Positions 6,578-7,976 of a stretch of DNA of 7,976 nucleotides are shown in pieces; the stretch's first letter is position 1, and every line of letters starts with the position of its first letter. Under the pieces are notes generated by a model that was not told the origin of the DNA, made no database searches, and was given only the letters and a program-made list of their open reading frames with translations. The stretch covers positions 1 through 7,976 of the forward strand of contig DGDD01000118.1 in assembly GCA_002385265.1 (NCBI GenBank), in the 5' to 3' direction. Both the position numbers and the translations under genes were made by a program. This DNA comes from Chitinophagaceae bacterium UBA3961 (lineage in GTDB: Bacteria > Bacteroidota > Bacteroidia > Chitinophagales > Chitinophagaceae).

Positions 6578-7830
6578 TGCATGTATTAGTCATTCCATCG
6601 GAAGAATTTCAGCCTCAAGGCAATCATCTAGCCGGAATTTTTCAGAAGCATCAGATTAAAGCATTGCAAGCAGAAGGGATAACGGTTCGTACACTTTCGA
6701 TCAAACAATCTCTTTCTGTGCTTATGCTATTGAAAGCATTGCTTCTAAGATTAATCGGGAGAAAGCCTGCGAATTCATTGCAGCATGAAACATGGCTTGG
6801 CATGTGGTCATTATTATTCAACAAACTGTTTAATCAAGTTAAGTTTGTAAGTTTTGACTCAGTTGATGGGATTGACGTGGTAAGAATTGACGGGTTCTAT
6901 TATTATCCACCCTCTATTCATACAAATCATATTGGATGGATAAAAGCAGGTAAGGTAGCTTACAGAGAATATGTTAAGAAGTTTGGAAGGCCTGATTTAA
7001 TTCATGCGCATAATGTTGCTTATGCAGGAATACTGGCGAGTGAACTGTTGAAGAGTAAGGGTGTTAAGTATGCAATTACGGAGCACAGTTCTTATATAGC
7101 TCGTGATCTTGAATCACCTAAGACTAAGCCTGCAATTGCCAATGCTTACGAAAATGCAAGTTCTTTCTTTGTAGTTAGTGCCTTTTTGGGAGAGTGCATT
7201 GATAGGGTGTATAAACGTAAGTTTAACTGGACTGAACTTCCTAATGTGCTCGACAATGAAGTTGAATCAGCGCCTATTCGTGAGAGGTTGACTGGTGAAA
7301 CAATTCATATTGTTGCCATAGGATCTCTGATACCCTTGAAGCGTCATTCACATTTAATCGAAGCCTTTCAGCAAACACATTCAAGCTTGAATGCTAGGTT
7401 AACGATTGCAGGTGATGGTGAGTTGAAAAACTCATTGATTCGGCTAATAAATGAAAAGAATTTAAAGGATCGTGTTACTCTTTTAGATCGACAAAATAGA
7501 CCTCAAATAATTGAATTGTTGGATAACGCAGATGTATTTGTGTTGTGTAGTGAGATTGAAACTTTTGGTGTGGTAGTTATTGAAGCATTGTCGAGAGGGG
7601 TTCCGGTGCTTGCAACGCGTTGCGGAGGACCTAATACACTGATAAATGAAGGAAATGGAGTGTTGGTGGAGGCTGATAATATCGAAGCTCTTGTGGCCGG
7701 ATTAAATAAAATTGTTTCAAAATTGGCTACTTTCAATCGAATGAATATACGAGCTGAAGCCATTGAAAAATATGGAAATAAAGGCTTTGCAAATAAGCTG
7801 ATTGATAGTTATAAAAAGGAGGTGTTATGA
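6577..7830 (+). CDS. Family 4-like glycosyltransferase (GT-B fold)
   Basis: This is a retaining glycosyltransferase of two Rossmann-like domains. It has 417 residues, normal for the family. The N-terminal acceptor domain contains PSEEFQPQGNHLAG (7-20), where a glycine-rich loop is expected, DLIHAHNVAYAG (140-151) and AITEHSSY (166-173). The donor domain begins near 243 with HIVAIGSLIPLKRH (244-257), then LTIAGDGEL (275-283), and the E-x7-E motif ETFGVVVIE (E328, E336), which contacts the nucleotide-sugar. CGGPNTLINEGNGVLV (349-364) follows as expected. The ATG shares one base with the methyltransferase stop (TAATG), and the stop overlaps the amidotransferase start, so it is translationally linked on both sides. 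Donor and acceptor are unknown. Its place next to the amidotransferase suggests, without proving, that it may transfer the modified acetamido sugar. Confidence 0.93.
   Translation: MHVLVIPSEEFQPQGNHLAGIFQKHQIKALQAEGITVRTLSIKQSLSVLMLLKALLLRLIGRKPANSLQHETWLGMWSLLFNKLFNQVKFVSFDSVDGIDVVRIDGFYYYPPSIHTNHIGWIKAGKVAYREYVKKFGRPDLIHAHNVAYAGILASELLKSKGVKYAITEHSSYIARDLESPKTKPAIANAYENASSFFVVSAFLGECIDRVYKRKFNWTELPNVLDNEVESAPIRERLTGETIHIVAIGSLIPLKRHSHLIEAFQQTHSSLNARLTIAGDGELKNSLIRLINEKNLKDRVTLLDRQNRPQIIELLDNADVFVLCSEIETFGVVVIEALSRGVPVLATRCGGPNTLINEGNGVLVEADNIEALVAGLNKIVSKLATFNRMNIRAEAIEKYGNKGFANKLIDSYKKEVL
7816..7824 (+). promoter_or_regulatory. Strong Shine-Dalgarno sequence for the amidotransferase
   Basis: AAGGAGGTG here is complementary over nine bases to the usual anti-SD end of 16S rRNA. 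The GGAGG core ends 4 nt before the ATG at 7827. It lies within the last codons of the glycosyltransferase (Lys-Lys-Glu-Val-Leu). The other starts in the window have no comparable motif, so this supports the chosen start and suggests independent ribosome loading in addition to coupling through the ATGA overlap. Confidence 0.65.
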
Positions 7831-7976
7831 GTATCGAAAATAGAACTTTTCAGCAATGTACCTTATCAGTAATGGATACCATCGCTGATCCGGATATTAC
7901 TTTCGACGAGAAGGGTATATGTAACTACTATTATGAATACAAGAAGGCTGAATCTGTGTCGGTAAAAAGAGGAATT
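7827..7976 (+). CDS. N-acetyl sugar amidotransferase, N-terminus (3' truncated; WbpG/PseA/WbuX type)
   Basis: Only the first 50 residues are present; the frame is open to the right edge. The stretch from C11 through SVMDTIADPDITFDEKG to IC32-N matches the N-terminal signature of the amidotransferases that convert an acetamido group on a surface-polysaccharide sugar to an acetamidino or related group, using ammonia from HisH/HisF-like partners. The family usually begins with a zinc-ribbon-like pattern of two CxxC pairs. Here C11 and C32 remain, but the second member of each pair is replaced (S14 in CTLS, Y35 in CNYY). The ATP-pyrophosphatase core with its SGGxDS loop would lie downstream of the window. 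The start is supported by the strong upstream SD sequence and the ATGA overlap with the preceding gene. The family call is good from the signature, but function rests on unseen sequence. Confidence 0.8.
   Translation, partial: MSIENRTFQQCTLSVMDTIADPDITFDEKGICNYYYEYKKAESVSVKRGI

Overview
The window is an internal slice of a surface-polysaccharide (O-antigen or capsule/exopolysaccharide) biosynthesis and export locus. All genes lie on the + strand, both end genes are cut by the window edges, and no RNA gene, IS element, CRISPR array or convincing promoter or terminator is visible. The style of the proteins suggests a member of the Bacteroidota (Chitinophaga/Sphingobacteria/Cytophaga-like). The pointers are the EFDIRKP form of the kinase Walker A' motif, a Wzm/Wzt pair of the kind I associate with that phylum, a moderately AT-rich sequence, and starts that mostly lack a Shine-Dalgarno (SD) sequence. 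This assignment is inference from family resemblance, not from a marker gene.

Layout: (1) 1-821, C-terminal kinase part of a Wzc-like bacterial tyrosine kinase with a Gly-Tyr repeat tail. (2) 853-1713, Wzm, the membrane subunit of a polysaccharide ABC exporter. (3) 1715-2998, Wzt, its ATPase with a C-terminal Wzt-type domain. (4) 3001-4023, 4025-4993 and 5013-5795, three family-2 (GT-A) glycosyltransferases, the middle one resembling rhamnosyltransferases. (5) 5792-6577, a class I SAM-dependent methyltransferase. (6) 6577-7830, a family-4-like GT-B glycosyltransferase. (7) 7827-7976, the start of an N-acetyl sugar amidotransferase of the WbpG/PseA/WbuX type.

The genes are packed as one transcription unit. 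The gaps from gene to gene are 31, 1, 2, 1 and 19 nt, followed by overlaps of 4, 1 and 4 nt. The simplest reading is that cytoplasmic glycosyltransferases build a lipid-linked glycan, the methyltransferase modifies a sugar or the chain end, Wzm/Wzt flips the product across the inner membrane, and the kinase/co-polymerase regulates assembly or export. The amidotransferase at the right edge implies that an amidino or amide sugar is made nearby. Its usual HisH/HisF-type ammonia-supplying partners would be expected just downstream, outside the window.

I do not see a radically new system. The points most worth a second look are the Tyr-Gly hexanucleotide repeat in the kinase tail, the pairing of a Wzc-type kinase with an ABC exporter, the possible methyl cap read by Wzt, and the loss of half the expected zinc-ribbon cysteines at the amidotransferase N-terminus.
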